Assembly (NCBI RefSeq): GCF_026788005.1
Contig: NZ_JABEPE010000011.1
Coordinates: 104,906 to 168,905 of the forward strand
Length of the DNA: 64,000 bases
DNA from: Alteromonas sp. a30
GTDB lineage: Bacteria > Pseudomonadota > Gammaproteobacteria > Enterobacterales > Alteromonadaceae
Direction: 5' to 3'
Positions 41,401 to 49,817 of this stretch are shown piece by piece. A program made the position numbers and the translations under genes. The notes under the pieces are model-generated. The model was not told the origin of the DNA and did not search any database. It saw nothing but the letters and a program-made list of their open reading frames with translations. The first letter of the stretch is position 1. Every line of letters begins with the position of its first letter.

Positions 41401-42060
41401 CTTTGTTTTTTAAGCGTGCAGGAAGCGGAAAAAGCCGCGCAGAATAAGGCTTCATTTGACTATGTGATTTATCACTATGTTGATGAGTTTGATGGCCCTC
41501 GCTTTAATGATGTTGCCACAACGCTCGCGCATACGCCGCTAAAAGGCAGCGCTAATACCGTGATTGTGGATTACCATTTGAATCGAGAGCAAATCCTTGA
41601 ATTACATGAAGCTTGGTCGGGCCAATTAACCTTATTAAAAGTTGCCCGCGATCCGCGTCCATTCGCGCAAATGCACTGGCTGAGCGACCTTAACCGCGTT
41701 GCCCTTGGCGCACTAAGCGCTGCACTAGAAAAACACTACCACATCGTTTTCTTAAAATACTTAAGGCTCGAAGACACCGACAGTCAAGAGTTTGCCGATG
41801 CGGTCACCTTCGAAACCACCAGCACAGATCATATTTACTCGCACTATCGTTATGTCTGTATCGACTTAGAAGGCGAGCGTGGCAGCACAGGGATAATGGG
41901 CATTGGTGATCGTGGGGATATTTTGGAGAACCTCAATCGACACACTGATTTTGTTTCACTCACACTGACACAAGAACAACTCGCGCACGCAGTAGATGTT
42001 ATAAACAAAGTGATGCCAACCGTTGTTAACGATGTTCCATTCACGGGCGAAAGCCATTAA
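38431..42060 (+). CDS. Very large Maf-type (DUF115) flagellin glycosyltransferase-like protein
   Basis: A 1209-residue cytosolic protein. The core Maf/DUF115 domain is at about 555-800: VPVFLVGNGPSLDQ, then VSCGTALQVMYRNGIVPDFH and YLIGIDMGF. Maf proteins transfer nonulosonic acids to flagellin. Upstream lie two homologous Rossmann-like modules, at about 140-260 (LVILGIGLGYHIKALLE, YEPEPQYF) and 402-520 (IMFGLGVGYQLEALA, CEPNPDFF). The C-terminal 400 residues are helical then mixed. It is about twice the length of typical Maf proteins. A plus-strand FkbM gene follows after 35 bases. Confidence 0.88.
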   Translation: MLKNIRLHIEKDEQKQEALEAKLAESLQTVHKDNINAFQRSIPSLMPYITQTQSQNLSIFCNKLGHFNIVDYGLGRVLYGFNPEKDNNAQVQAFLQHGQYIHFSGKQPTSTSLPSDVDPTLITELPKLEDYLHQPKVPEKIDCLVILGIGLGYHIKALLEACSPRFVIIYEPEPQYFSASNLVFDWKSILNDVKEKDISLFFMLEKDGRDIIDNIEELREHYPIDGFYLYKHFHHPIFNSIQKQLASQSWEQIKASGFHFDMNQDANQYMQFFSETCQVERYHPVSEDSGTFANNIKAFETYFPNIAKEFKDYQPKNWLPVVTPEGDINIVNKENLVCWYSDTPKDDCMTNFQGFSDYPHKDGLILGYKGKKLAHYLHYKFVKETDELLEAAEDEEGALPENIQSMIMFGLGVGYQLEALAQNHSLEKLFLCEPNPDFFYASLYAIDWQAIFDAIDDKKGKLYINIGDDGTNLFRDLLSQFYSIGPYILNNTFFYQCYYNASLNTAIAKLREQLQVVITMGEYFDHAYHGIAQTKEALKREYPNLISRPEKAFSYDEKEVPVFLVGNGPSLDQSLEMIQEWKDKAIIVSCGTALQVMYRNGIVPDFHAEIEQNRSSFDWASTIGDFDYLKQVTLISCNGIHPDTCDLYKDVFVAFKEGESSTVSALQVIGEKDYSVLQFAFPTVANFACNLFTQLGFKSLYLIGIDMGFVNDKRHHSQQSAYYLEDGKELYEYSDGINTSFVVPGNFRKTVFTKHEFKIAKMVLEQLISTSSKDVSFFNCSDGAQIVGATPLAVNSVLITTSEQDKADAIKATREKAFRRLEGEKVIQQYEEKYASDSLETELNTFEQWLDKPISTLRDAEALVEQQKNLLFLSYQHGRSLLFYYLYGTVNFANAMLTKLLYSSKENGVEQFVKGLDVWKRYFTRFKHMILQHQSAFDVSKSPNNLLQIIYNHMQYQFRNTKVAIVNNSAGFVEAIQYFDKNAIHFNNTELCFLSVQEAEKAAQNKASFDYVIYHYVDEFDGPRFNDVATTLAHTPLKGSANTVIVDYHLNREQILELHEAWSGQLTLLKVARDPRPFAQMHWLSDLNRVALGALSAALEKHYHIVFLKYLRLEDTDSQEFADAVTFETTSTDHIYSHYRYVCIDLEGERGSTGIMGIGDRGDILENLNRHTDFVSLTLTQEQLAHAVDVINKVMPTVVNDVPFTGESH

Positions 42061-42095
42061 TTCAGGCAGCACAGGTAAATGCAGGCTCACTTTTT

Positions 42096-42923
42096 ATGAA
42101 AAAATGGATACAAAAACAAATCAAAGGCATCAAGACTTATTACGCTAGAGATGGCTTAAAAGGCGTTCTGTATTATATTAAACACCGCTTTTATAACCGT
42201 CTTATAAAGCCTGTGTTACACGCTGACTTCTGGATACCTTTTAGCGCTGAACGGCGTTTAGCGAAACGCTTTGAAGCCACCTTTCCCAAAGTCGACAACA
42301 CCCATTTTTTAACCATGGGTAATTACGTTATTTATGACGACAAATCCCTCAGTAACGAAAGTGTTGTTTACTCGTTAGGCGTGCTAGCCAATACCGATTT
42401 TGACCAAGCCGTTGCCGACAAATACCTGTGCCCGATTTACCTGTTCGACCCATCGAATATTGCCCGTGATCACTTACAAAAAGTGAATAATCCGCTGTTT
42501 AAATTCCAGCAAATCGGCGTGTGGAATGAAACCGTGGAAATGAACTTTAAAACCCCCAAATACGGCGGTTCACCTTCCATGATCGCCAGCCACGATGGCA
42601 AGCAATTCGTGCATCAATGCGTGGATATAAAAAGCGTTTTAGCAGAACATCAACATGATCGCATTGATATTCTAAAGATGGATATTGAAGGTGCGGCATT
42701 CGCTATTTTAGAGCGCTTGTTGGAGATTGAAGTGTATCCCAAGCAAATCATTGCAGAATTTGAGCGGATGAATCGCGACGATGTGATGAACTTTTTCAAC
42801 TTTTACACACGCCTCATTCACCTTAATAACCAGCTTAAAAACTTAGGGTATAAGGCGTATGTCATCCCGCGGGACAAATACAAATACTTCTCGATAGAAC
42901 TGATTTTTGTTCGGCATGTGTGA
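42096..42923 (+). CDS. FkbM-family methyltransferase
   Basis: A 275-residue protein with the FkbM methyltransferase pattern: YLFDPSNIARDHL as the SAM-acidic strand, FQQIGVWNETVEMNFK, and the signature IDILKMDIEGAAFAILE. It probably methylates a sugar, perhaps the one transferred by the neighbouring Maf protein. The first 70 residues are basic and amphipathic. The gene ends before a perfect hairpin at 42978-43006. Confidence 0.85.
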   Translation: MKKWIQKQIKGIKTYYARDGLKGVLYYIKHRFYNRLIKPVLHADFWIPFSAERRLAKRFEATFPKVDNTHFLTMGNYVIYDDKSLSNESVVYSLGVLANTDFDQAVADKYLCPIYLFDPSNIARDHLQKVNNPLFKFQQIGVWNETVEMNFKTPKYGGSPSMIASHDGKQFVHQCVDIKSVLAEHQHDRIDILKMDIEGAAFAILERLLEIEVYPKQIIAEFERMNRDDVMNFFNFYTRLIHLNNQLKNLGYKAYVIPRDKYKYFSIELIFVRHV

Positions 42924-42977
42924 TAAAGCCGATAGAATAACGAGGGTGTTTTTAAAACGCTAATGATAAGGAAGGAT

Positions 42978-43006
42978 TAGAGGTCGCCACACGAAAGCGA
43001 CCTCTA
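42978..43006 (+). terminator. Perfect hairpin after the Maf-FkbM pair
   Basis: A 10-bp stem TAGAGGTCGC (42978-42987) / GCGACCTCTA (42997-43006) with a 9-base loop. It sits between converging genes but lacks a T-run on either strand, so it may be an mRNA-end hairpin rather than a full intrinsic terminator. Confidence 0.5.
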
Positions 43007-43043
43007 TAACAAGTGCAATTTAGCTAAATTGAATATAACCACT

Positions 43044-44852
43044 TTATTTACCCGCAAAACCGACAATATAAAACTCGGCACCAGATGAACGAATATCATT
43101 TTCAGCGCTTACTAATAATACATCTAACTGTGTTTTAATTTTTGTCCCTCCACTTTTTTCATATACCTCTTTCTGAGTGTGTGGCTGAATAACTATTACT
43201 CTATATTTCACATACCTATTATCTTTCAAACTAGATAATTCGCTAAAGAATTTCTCGGGCTCAGCTTCTTTTCCATTGTGCCAACATCCTTTATGGACTA
43301 CTTCACTATGTCTGCTTTGCAAGTCTTCTAACAACGTTTTACGATTGGTATAACGTAGGTTCTTCACTGCTTGATTCAAAACAATGTCATGAGCACCTAC
43401 TGAGATTTTTCTTTCAGGTCTCGAAGTCTTTGCCGCTTTAACGTGGATAAGTGAAATAATATGAAATTGTTTATACTTTTCATAATGAATAAAGTCCGCT
43501 TTTTCTCCAGCTCCATCATCACAATAAAGCCAACCTTTTTGCTTTTCCGTCGTTTTAAATTCGTCAGAAGTCAACCAACTACCACTCCACCGACTTTGAA
43601 TCCAACAAAATAAAGACTTCTCTTTCCCGATTTTCTTTAAATCGGGTTTTCTAGGATCTATTCCAGGTTTCTCTTTCGAAACATCAAAATCTTCAAAACC
43701 CGCCCACAAAAAACGATTAAATTCAACGTCTCGATAACCAGTTTGAAAAACCATCCCATTAATTACTGAATGACCAGACTCGAACCAACACCTAATAAGC
43801 TCAGGATACTTGAAAACCTTTTTGTATTTCTCACAGTGAGTTTTATTAATGAAAACTTCATTCTTAATTTTGAAACTCACTTTGTATTCTACTACGTCTA
43901 ATTCAACACAAATACTTCCTACCTTTTTTCCCTTATGAAAGATATTCAAAGCAATATCTTTTTCTGAGAAAGAATCTGTTAATTCAACAAAGAAATCATG
44001 CTGTAAGTTGTTGAGAAGGTCCTTTCTGTGCTGACCATCCTCTTCTGGTAAAAATTCATAGTCCACTAAAGTAAAGTCATAAGGTGTAGAAACTTCGTCA
44101 ACAGAAGAAATTGGATAGGATAGAATCGAAATAGGTGTGTCAGATTTTGCGCTATTTGATGAAAGCGTGTCTAAAATCTCAATAACTCGACTTTCAAAAA
44201 CATTCCAATCATTACACGGGCCTCTCCAAATAGAAGACTTGAACGGGTTTATTCCAATTGAACTTTTTCCCCCACTTCCAGTAGCAGTTCTAACAGCAGA
44301 CATCATATAAGACTGGTCGAGTAATGGGTCTAAAGTATCTGCCACACTTTTACCACCAAGGACTTTCGAGTCGGCTTTAAAATTATCTCTTCCATTAATC
44401 CCCGACAACCAAAGCATTCTCACTTCATCTTCATTAATAAAGCATGCGTTAAGTATGCTTATAGGAACAGGAAGAAGATCAACTAACTTGCCATTGCCAA
44501 AAAAGCTTCGAATCAAGTCTTTCTTTCCCTTTTCTGAAAAATAAAATGCCTGATATTCACCAATGTCAAAGCTAATAACCACATGATTTTCAATATCTTT
44601 TAACTGGGAATTATTAGTCCAACTTGGCTTTCTCTCAACTTTATATAGAGTAATTTTGATTCCACCAATGTCATCAACACTATCACGAAATGTATCTTTT
44701 ACAGAAAAGTCTCCCGAACACTCTTCCTTTATAATTTGGACAATTATTTCGTGAAAATCATGGGAGCCACATCCACTATTCTTTATCGCCAACAATATAG
44801 AGAGATATGGGGCTATATCTTTTTTTAACAGTTCAATTTCTAAACTATCCAC
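43044..44852 (-). CDS. Unknown 602-residue protein with predicted nuclease-like C-terminal domain
   Basis: Not recognised over most of its length. Residues 1-440 are mixed and hold no motif I know. The C-terminal 160 residues contain CDDGAGEKADFIHYEK then IISLIHVKAAK, i.e. D453 on one strand and a H-V-K (K472) on the next. That order (D...xxK) is seen in PD-(D/E)xK restriction-like nucleases; the assignment is inference. GTG start at 44852 with AGGAG eight bases upstream. It is visibly more AT-rich than the flanking glycan genes and stands alone, so it looks horizontally acquired, possibly a defence gene. Confidence 0.75.
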   Translation of the reverse strand: MDSLEIELLKKDIAPYLSILLAIKNSGCGSHDFHEIIVQIIKEECSGDFSVKDTFRDSVDDIGGIKITLYKVERKPSWTNNSQLKDIENHVVISFDIGEYQAFYFSEKGKKDLIRSFFGNGKLVDLLPVPISILNACFINEDEVRMLWLSGINGRDNFKADSKVLGGKSVADTLDPLLDQSYMMSAVRTATGSGGKSSIGINPFKSSIWRGPCNDWNVFESRVIEILDTLSSNSAKSDTPISILSYPISSVDEVSTPYDFTLVDYEFLPEEDGQHRKDLLNNLQHDFFVELTDSFSEKDIALNIFHKGKKVGSICVELDVVEYKVSFKIKNEVFINKTHCEKYKKVFKYPELIRCWFESGHSVINGMVFQTGYRDVEFNRFLWAGFEDFDVSKEKPGIDPRKPDLKKIGKEKSLFCWIQSRWSGSWLTSDEFKTTEKQKGWLYCDDGAGEKADFIHYEKYKQFHIISLIHVKAAKTSRPERKISVGAHDIVLNQAVKNLRYTNRKTLLEDLQSRHSEVVHKGCWHNGKEAEPEKFFSELSSLKDNRYVKYRVIVIQPHTQKEVYEKSGGTKIKTQLDVLLVSAENDIRSSGAEFYIVGFAGK

Positions 44853-45019
44853 CAGTTAGTCTCCTAAAAGTATAGCATCGACGGATGCCTTACCAATGGT
44901 AACTTTTAAAGACTTATTAAAGAAATTAAAAATCAGTTTTTTTTCAGGAATACTAAAGATCTGCTAAAGCAGGAAGTAAAAGAGGTATATAAGCCATCAG
45001 TGGCTATAATTTAACAAAC
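44853..45019. other. AT-rich spacer upstream of the 602-residue protein gene
   Basis: No gene. It presumably holds the promoter of the gene at 44852 and borders the decayed methyltransferase copy. Confidence 0.4.
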
Positions 45020-45382
45020 TTAAACTAAGTCCTTATTCACCACCATAAGGCCGGGATACTAAAGAATTGAGAATAAATTAAGCTGGGAGTCTTTGTAATT
45101 AAACACTCGGCTTAAGTGGATGTGTTTGGTCTCAGTTTTGGAATTCATTAAACGCTTCTCCATTGGCATTGTGGCGTGCAGAACGCATTTGATTCCATTC
45201 TGTACAGTTGTTGAATAAGTTGTTTTATAGGTCTTCAATCACGTAACCGTTGTGTCTTAAGAAGGGGGCAAGGCGTAAAAGCTTTCTAGGGAGTCTGCAA
45301 TTGTGTGGCTATCATCGTCAATAATGATGTCGTAGACTTTGTGTTTAAGGCCAATTTCTTTAGGTGCAGGAATGACGCGGTT
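45020..45382 (-). pseudogene. Decayed 3' copy of the methyltransferase gene at 46407
   Basis: This stretch aligns along its whole length with 46407 to about 46765 (the C-terminal 55-60% of the intact gene), in the same orientation, with many substitutions. Shared landmarks include GTCTTTGTAATTAAAC, TTTTGGAATTCATYAAA, CTTCAATSACGTAA and GTCTTAAGAAGG. A 2-base deletion after that last block shifts the frame, and the 5' part is missing. It is therefore a truncated, frameshifted duplicate left between the FkbM gene and the nuclease-like gene. Confidence 0.88.
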
Positions 45383-45434
45383 AGAAAGAAGATGCAATGT
45401 ATAGAAATGAGAAAGCTTTGGAAGGAAGCCGTGA

Positions 45435-46295
45435 TTACGGCTTCGGACGGTTTTTATCTTGTTGCTGACTAATGGCGTGAATAAGTTGTTTTGCTTCTTC
45501 CGTTCCCAATTTATCTAACGCCGATTTAGCTGCGTTACCGAACTTGAATAATGCCAACGTAAAGGCTTTTTTAATCAGCAAATGTTCGGGAACATCTTTC
45601 TTAATGAACAGCATTTCAGAACCCACATATTGTGGTCTATCGGCTAAATCAGCTTCGCCGTTATATTGGTGTCTCCAGCGCATTAAGCCAGTATTATCAA
45701 ACACTTCGAATCCATGTTCACAGGCAAAACCTTCAACTTGGTGATGTAAACCTTGCCCAGAATGCACTTCAGAGTGCCAGCCTTCCACCAGCAAACCAAC
45801 GCACTCAGACAAGCTATTTTCAGCACCTTCCAACGCCGGCAATTCTGCTGAATGCACATCCAATTTAATAAAGTTAGGCAGTGGAATTTCGCCATTCGCC
45901 ACACAAGAATCAATACTGCGGCAAGGCACTTCACGCTTTTCGATGGTTTTTCGTGGCGGATAGCCAAACCTTTCTTCAAACTGAGAAAGCAAGGCTTCAT
46001 TTGGCGGGCAAATGGAAGAACAAAAAGGCACTTCCGCTACATGTAAGGTTTGTGTTGAATCGTGACTCCACAGGCCGCCATTAATGAAAATACCATTTTC
46101 CGACGACACTATCTCGCCTTCACCTCTTGGCTCAAAGCGAACGCCAATCACTACGTCTTTAGCCGTATAAAACGGCTGAGACACATCGCCGGCAGCACCA
46201 CCATCAATAAGCACATATTTATCTTTTACAAGCAGTGGATAAAATGCATCGTAAACAATAGAAAACTGCTCTGGGGTATTACTGTAAAAGTTCAT
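45435..46295 (-). CDS. FkbM-family methyltransferase
   Basis: A 286-residue protein. The start of the core reads KDKYVLIDGGAAGDVSQPF (SAM motif I-like), followed by VVIGVRFEP, and the FkbM signature IKLDVHSAELPALEGAE. The C-terminal 45 residues form an extra helical tail. It is the last intact gene of the long minus-strand sugar operon, 111 bases after the preceding methyltransferase gene. A target hydroxyl on the sugar or glycan is likely. A GAAGCCGT/ACGGCTTC inverted repeat overlaps the stop codon. Confidence 0.83.
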   Translation of the reverse strand: MNFYSNTPEQFSIVYDAFYPLLVKDKYVLIDGGAAGDVSQPFYTAKDVVIGVRFEPRGEGEIVSSENGIFINGGLWSHDSTQTLHVAEVPFCSSICPPNEALLSQFEERFGYPPRKTIEKREVPCRSIDSCVANGEIPLPNFIKLDVHSAELPALEGAENSLSECVGLLVEGWHSEVHSGQGLHHQVEGFACEHGFEVFDNTGLMRWRHQYNGEADLADRPQYVGSEMLFIKKDVPEHLLIKKAFTLALFKFGNAAKSALDKLGTEEAKQLIHAISQQQDKNRPKP

Positions 46296-46406
46296 TCTGA
46301 AAATCTGCCTCTATCTGCACTTATTTTATGTATCGGCGCTATTTATTTTTAATCCAACGAATTTGAGGTGTTTTCGGCTGGAAAACCTTGGCTCAACATC
46401 CTTGAT

Positions 46407-47039
46407 TTAAACCAAATCTTTATTCACTACCATAAACCCAGGGTATTGATGGATTGAAAAAATATTCAACATGGTGTCTTTGTAATTAAACGCTCGGCTT
46501 AAATGAATATTTTTGGTGATGAAATTTTGGAATTCATCAAAGGCTTCACCATTCGCGTTAATCCGGGTTGTTCGCATTCGGTTCCACTCAGCGTAGTTGT
46601 TGTATAAATCTTCAATGACGTAAAAACCGTTACGTCTTAAGAAGGGATACAAGGCATAGAAGCTTTCTATGTAATCGCCAATTTGGTGGCTGCCATCATC
46701 AATAATGAGGTCATAGGATTTATGCTTTAAGCCTATTTCTTTTAGCGCGGGAATGTCTCGTTGATCCGCTTTATAGAAAATAAAACGCTCTGGATCGAGC
46801 ACCTCAAAATCGCAATCACAAATGTCGATGCCAACCACAATGGCATTCGGGAAACGTTCAAGCCACATGTTAACGGAATTCCCACCACGCACACCAATTT
46901 CTAAAATACGAATTTCTTCATATTGATCGAGGGATGCGAATAAACGCTCATAAATATGCAGATAGCTCATACCATGAGTGGCAGATAAAATGGTTTTGTC
47001 CGTGTTGTGCTTCAACCCTAATTCGTACAATTTACTCAT
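46407..47039 (-). CDS. Class I SAM-dependent methyltransferase
   Basis: A 210-residue protein. The core runs ILEIGVRGGNSVNMW (motif I), VVGIDICD (motif II), YDLIIDDGSHQIGDY and GFYVIEDLYNNY. This resembles macrocin O-methyltransferase-like sugar methylases, in which the Asp and His near DDGSH bind metal. A truncated pseudogene copy lies 1.0 kb downstream (45020-45382), so the region has undergone duplication and loss. Confidence 0.83.
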   Translation of the reverse strand: MSKLYELGLKHNTDKTILSATHGMSYLHIYERLFASLDQYEEIRILEIGVRGGNSVNMWLERFPNAIVVGIDICDCDFEVLDPERFIFYKADQRDIPALKEIGLKHKSYDLIIDDGSHQIGDYIESFYALYPFLRRNGFYVIEDLYNNYAEWNRMRTTRINANGEAFDEFQNFITKNIHLSRAFNYKDTMLNIFSIHQYPGFMVVNKDLV

Positions 47040-47089
47040 TGCATTACTCTCTGATTGTATTGGTCTCTGATTGTATTGGTGTTTATTCG

Positions 47090-48169
47090 TTAGCCGACTA
47101 AATCGACATATAACGACATTTCCGGTCGTGTTTGGTCAAACTCTGGGCCTTTCATATCCTGAGAAACACAGCCCTGATAACGACTTCGCAAAATGTTTTC
47201 AAAGCCCGCTCGCTGAGCGCACTGTTTTAATTTATCAAATGTCCAGAAATTGATGTGTGTACCAATTTTTTCTTCTCTGAACGTTAACCCTTCTACCATC
47301 TTTTCCAATGTCGTATACCAGTTATCTGGGCTCAAGCAATCATCAGGAAAGTCGGATTCTCGTAAAGTCCAATACCTTTCGGTAGCAATTTCTCTTACAA
47401 GATAATCAAATTGCGTAATCTCATGAGGAGGTATGTGCGGCGCGTAAACTCTGAACCAGTCTCTACGCCAAAACCAAAAATCATTTTCAAATGCGCTGAT
47501 TTGCGCTAAAAACTCTGCGTCAGGACACGCAATCCGCATCACCGCATTCGGTTTTAATACCCGTAAACAATCGCTTAAAAAGCGCTGTACCATATTGTCC
47601 TCAAGATGCTCTATCACATGGGAAAGGTAGATGTTATCAACACTGTCATCGGCGTAAGGCAAAATGTCATTAACAATATTGAACTCAACAAACTGTTCTG
47701 GATTGGCTTGTTGTTGATGTTTTGCATACCACTCCGATTTCACATCCAAATTAGTAAACCCGGCAAAAACTGTGGCTCCGGCGCCAATATTAAGATTAAC
47801 GCGATTCTTTTTTGATATGGGTTGCGCTAGCGCTATCAGGCGATTTAAATCGTCGACCAGTGGGATGCAATGAATCCGAGAATCGAAACATCGTGAAATT
47901 TGAGCATCGGGTAAATTGACATTGAGTTTACGGGCATTTTTATTGCAAACATCAGCAGCGTTCAGGTGAGTAACTTCACTGTTAGCTGCCTGTATGCTTT
48001 TCCCAGATGCTTGTAAATCACCTTTGGTAATCGCGCCAAGAAAAAACCCGCTTGCATCCACAACAAACAAAATAGGCTGACCTTGGTGGACTAACTTTTC
48101 ATTGAGCTTCGACCATTCTGTTGTATGTAAAACAGTAAAAGGGGCAATGTCCACTCTTTCTATTTTCAT
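47090..48169 (-). CDS. CBS-domain/methyltransferase fusion protein
   Basis: A 359-residue protein. The N-terminal 115 residues form a CBS-domain pair: ILFVVDASGFFLGAITKGDL, then DSRIHCIPLVDDLNRLIAL. The C-terminal part is a class I methyltransferase: VNLNIGAGATVFAGFTNLDV (motif I), ILPYADDSVDNIYLSHVIEH, and LRVLKPNAVMRIACPD. CBS pairs usually sense adenine nucleotides or SAM; in sugar clusters they are more often fused to nucleotidyltransferases (PtmE-like). It lies within the operon, 23 bases after the SDR gene at 48193. Confidence 0.82.
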   Translation of the reverse strand: MKIERVDIAPFTVLHTTEWSKLNEKLVHQGQPILFVVDASGFFLGAITKGDLQASGKSIQAANSEVTHLNAADVCNKNARKLNVNLPDAQISRCFDSRIHCIPLVDDLNRLIALAQPISKKNRVNLNIGAGATVFAGFTNLDVKSEWYAKHQQQANPEQFVEFNIVNDILPYADDSVDNIYLSHVIEHLEDNMVQRFLSDCLRVLKPNAVMRIACPDAEFLAQISAFENDFWFWRRDWFRVYAPHIPPHEITQFDYLVREIATERYWTLRESDFPDDCLSPDNWYTTLEKMVEGLTFREEKIGTHINFWTFDKLKQCAQRAGFENILRSRYQGCVSQDMKGPEFDQTRPEMSLYVDLVG

Positions 48170-48192
48170 GATTTACTGATTCCTCTCATGCA

Positions 48193-49032
48193 TTACCAAA
48201 TGCTGCGGCCGCCATCCATCACAAGCGTGTGTCCGTTCATGTATTGCGATGCTTCACTCACCAAGAACAACATCGCACCATTGTACTCATCGACTTTGGC
48301 CATTCTTCCCATGGGAATGAGCGCAGACACCTGCTCCACAAAAGCTTCAGGCTGCTGCGTTTGCACGCCACCCGGGGCAATCGCGTTGCATCGCACCCCT
48401 TGCGTTGGCCAGTACGTTGCCAAATATTTGGTTAATCCAATTAATCCATGTTTAATCACAGCGTAGGTTACGGGTTTCACATTTTGCTGATGTTCTGGTA
48501 CGCCTTCCTGCTTATATAAATTTTGATTAGGCGCAATGACACCCAAATCCGATGCCACATTAATAATGTTACCTTTGCCTCTTTGCGCCATCACAGCGCC
48601 TAAATGTTTGGCCCAAAGCAAAGCACCTGTTAGCCCAACATCAATTTCTTTTTGCCATTGCTGCAAGCTAAAGTGCTCCAAACGTGAGAGGTTTTCACCG
48701 TGACTTGCCCCCACTTTTGCATCAATGGCGGCATTGTTAATTAGTACCAGCTCTTCTTCATCGGACAAATCAGCACACAGTTGCCCACTCACCTTCGCCA
48801 CCTGGGTCTCATCGGTAATATCCAGCACTTCCGTCCAGCAATTCAACGCAGGATGCGCCTGCATCAGTTGCTGTTTCAGCGAAGCCAATTTATCGGTATC
48901 AATATCCACTAACAGCAACGACGCGCCACTGCCAGCAAGCGAAGTCGCGTATTGCGCGCCGAGCATACCGGCCGCTCCTGTAATCACCACTCGCTTATGC
49001 GATAAATCAGCTTGGATGCTTGATGAACTCAT
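48193..49032 (-). CDS. Short-chain dehydrogenase/reductase (third of operon)
   Basis: A 279-residue SDR with VITGAAGMLGAQYA (cofactor), INNAA, and the active site YAVIKHGLIGLTKYLATYW (Tyr-x3-Lys). The segment after the active site (RCNAIAPGGV) is that of sugar-cluster SDRs such as PtmA-like enzymes. It closely resembles the SDR at 50698 in style, suggesting duplicated functions on related substrates. The ATG at 49032 is 23 bases after the preceding SDR stop. Confidence 0.87.
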   Translation of the reverse strand: MSSSSIQADLSHKRVVITGAAGMLGAQYATSLAGSGASLLLVDIDTDKLASLKQQLMQAHPALNCWTEVLDITDETQVAKVSGQLCADLSDEEELVLINNAAIDAKVGASHGENLSRLEHFSLQQWQKEIDVGLTGALLWAKHLGAVMAQRGKGNIINVASDLGVIAPNQNLYKQEGVPEHQQNVKPVTYAVIKHGLIGLTKYLATYWPTQGVRCNAIAPGGVQTQQPEAFVEQVSALIPMGRMAKVDEYNGAMLFLVSEASQYMNGHTLVMDGGRSIW

Positions 49033-49055
49033 GTTGTTACCCTAGTTTGAAAACG

Positions 49056-49817
49056 TTAACTCATACCGCGAGACTGACCGCCATCAATCACGATATTCTG
49101 CCCCGTTAACATGGGAGAAGTAGCCATTTGCAGGACCATTTCGCCAAGTTCTTGCGGTGTGACAAAATCATTTAACGGCACATTATTTTGGATGTAGGTT
49201 TGTGTTTTTTCGGTGTTTTCTTGGTATTTTTTGTGCCAAACACTGCCCTCAAACATCACATTGCCGGGGCTTAAGCTATTGATGCGGATCTTCTGCTCTG
49301 CTAAACGCACAGCCCATTCTTTAACAAACATATTTAGTGCGGATTTCGCACAGGCGTAAGGAATCGGTGCGCCAATGGGCGCCACGCCAGCAATGGAACT
49401 AATGCAAATAATGGCACTCGGACGAGCAAGATAAGGCAACAACGCCTCACACACATTCACCGCAGAATAAAAATTGATGTCGAACATCTGCCGGTACGCT
49501 GCTGCACCAACGCAAATGTCGTTGGCCGCACGCCCACTACCAACATTGGTGACTAACACATCGAGCGGTTTGGCAAGGGCCTGTACCGCGCTTTGTATGG
49601 TTTGAACGCCCTGTTCAGTTGTGGTGTCAGCAATCACCAAAGTAATACGATCGGCATATTCCGCTAAAGCCTTTAATGCCTGTTGAGCCTTGGTGTTGTC
49701 ACGCCCGTTAAGCAACACATGATAGCCATTTTCGAGCAAGGCTTTCGCGATGCCAAACCCAATGCCACTGGTCGAACCGGTCACTAATGCCAATTTACCC
49801 CGCTCAACCTCTGCCAT
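49056..49817 (-). CDS. Short-chain dehydrogenase/reductase (second of operon)
   Basis: A 253-residue SDR with LVTGSTSGIGFGIA, TNVGSGRA in place of NNAG, and the active site YACAKSALNMF. It differs more from the other two SDRs and looks like 3-oxoacyl-reductase/glucose dehydrogenase types. The ATG at 49817 follows GAGGTT; a TTG at 49823 is an unlikely alternative. It overlaps the isomerase gene by 14 bases. Confidence 0.87.
   Translation of the reverse strand: MAEVERGKLALVTGSTSGIGFGIAKALLENGYHVLLNGRDNTKAQQALKALAEYADRITLVIADTTTEQGVQTIQSAVQALAKPLDVLVTNVGSGRAANDICVGAAAYRQMFDINFYSAVNVCEALLPYLARPSAIICISSIAGVAPIGAPIPYACAKSALNMFVKEWAVRLAEQKIRINSLSPGNVMFEGSVWHKKYQENTEKTQTYIQNNVPLNDFVTPQELGEMVLQMATSPMLTGQNIVIDGGQSRGMS

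Noticed and set aside
45425..45444. Terminator hairpin at the FkbM stop codon
   Set aside because: GAAGCCGT/ACGGCTTC is a perfect inverted repeat but has no T-run on the minus strand and overlaps coding sequence.
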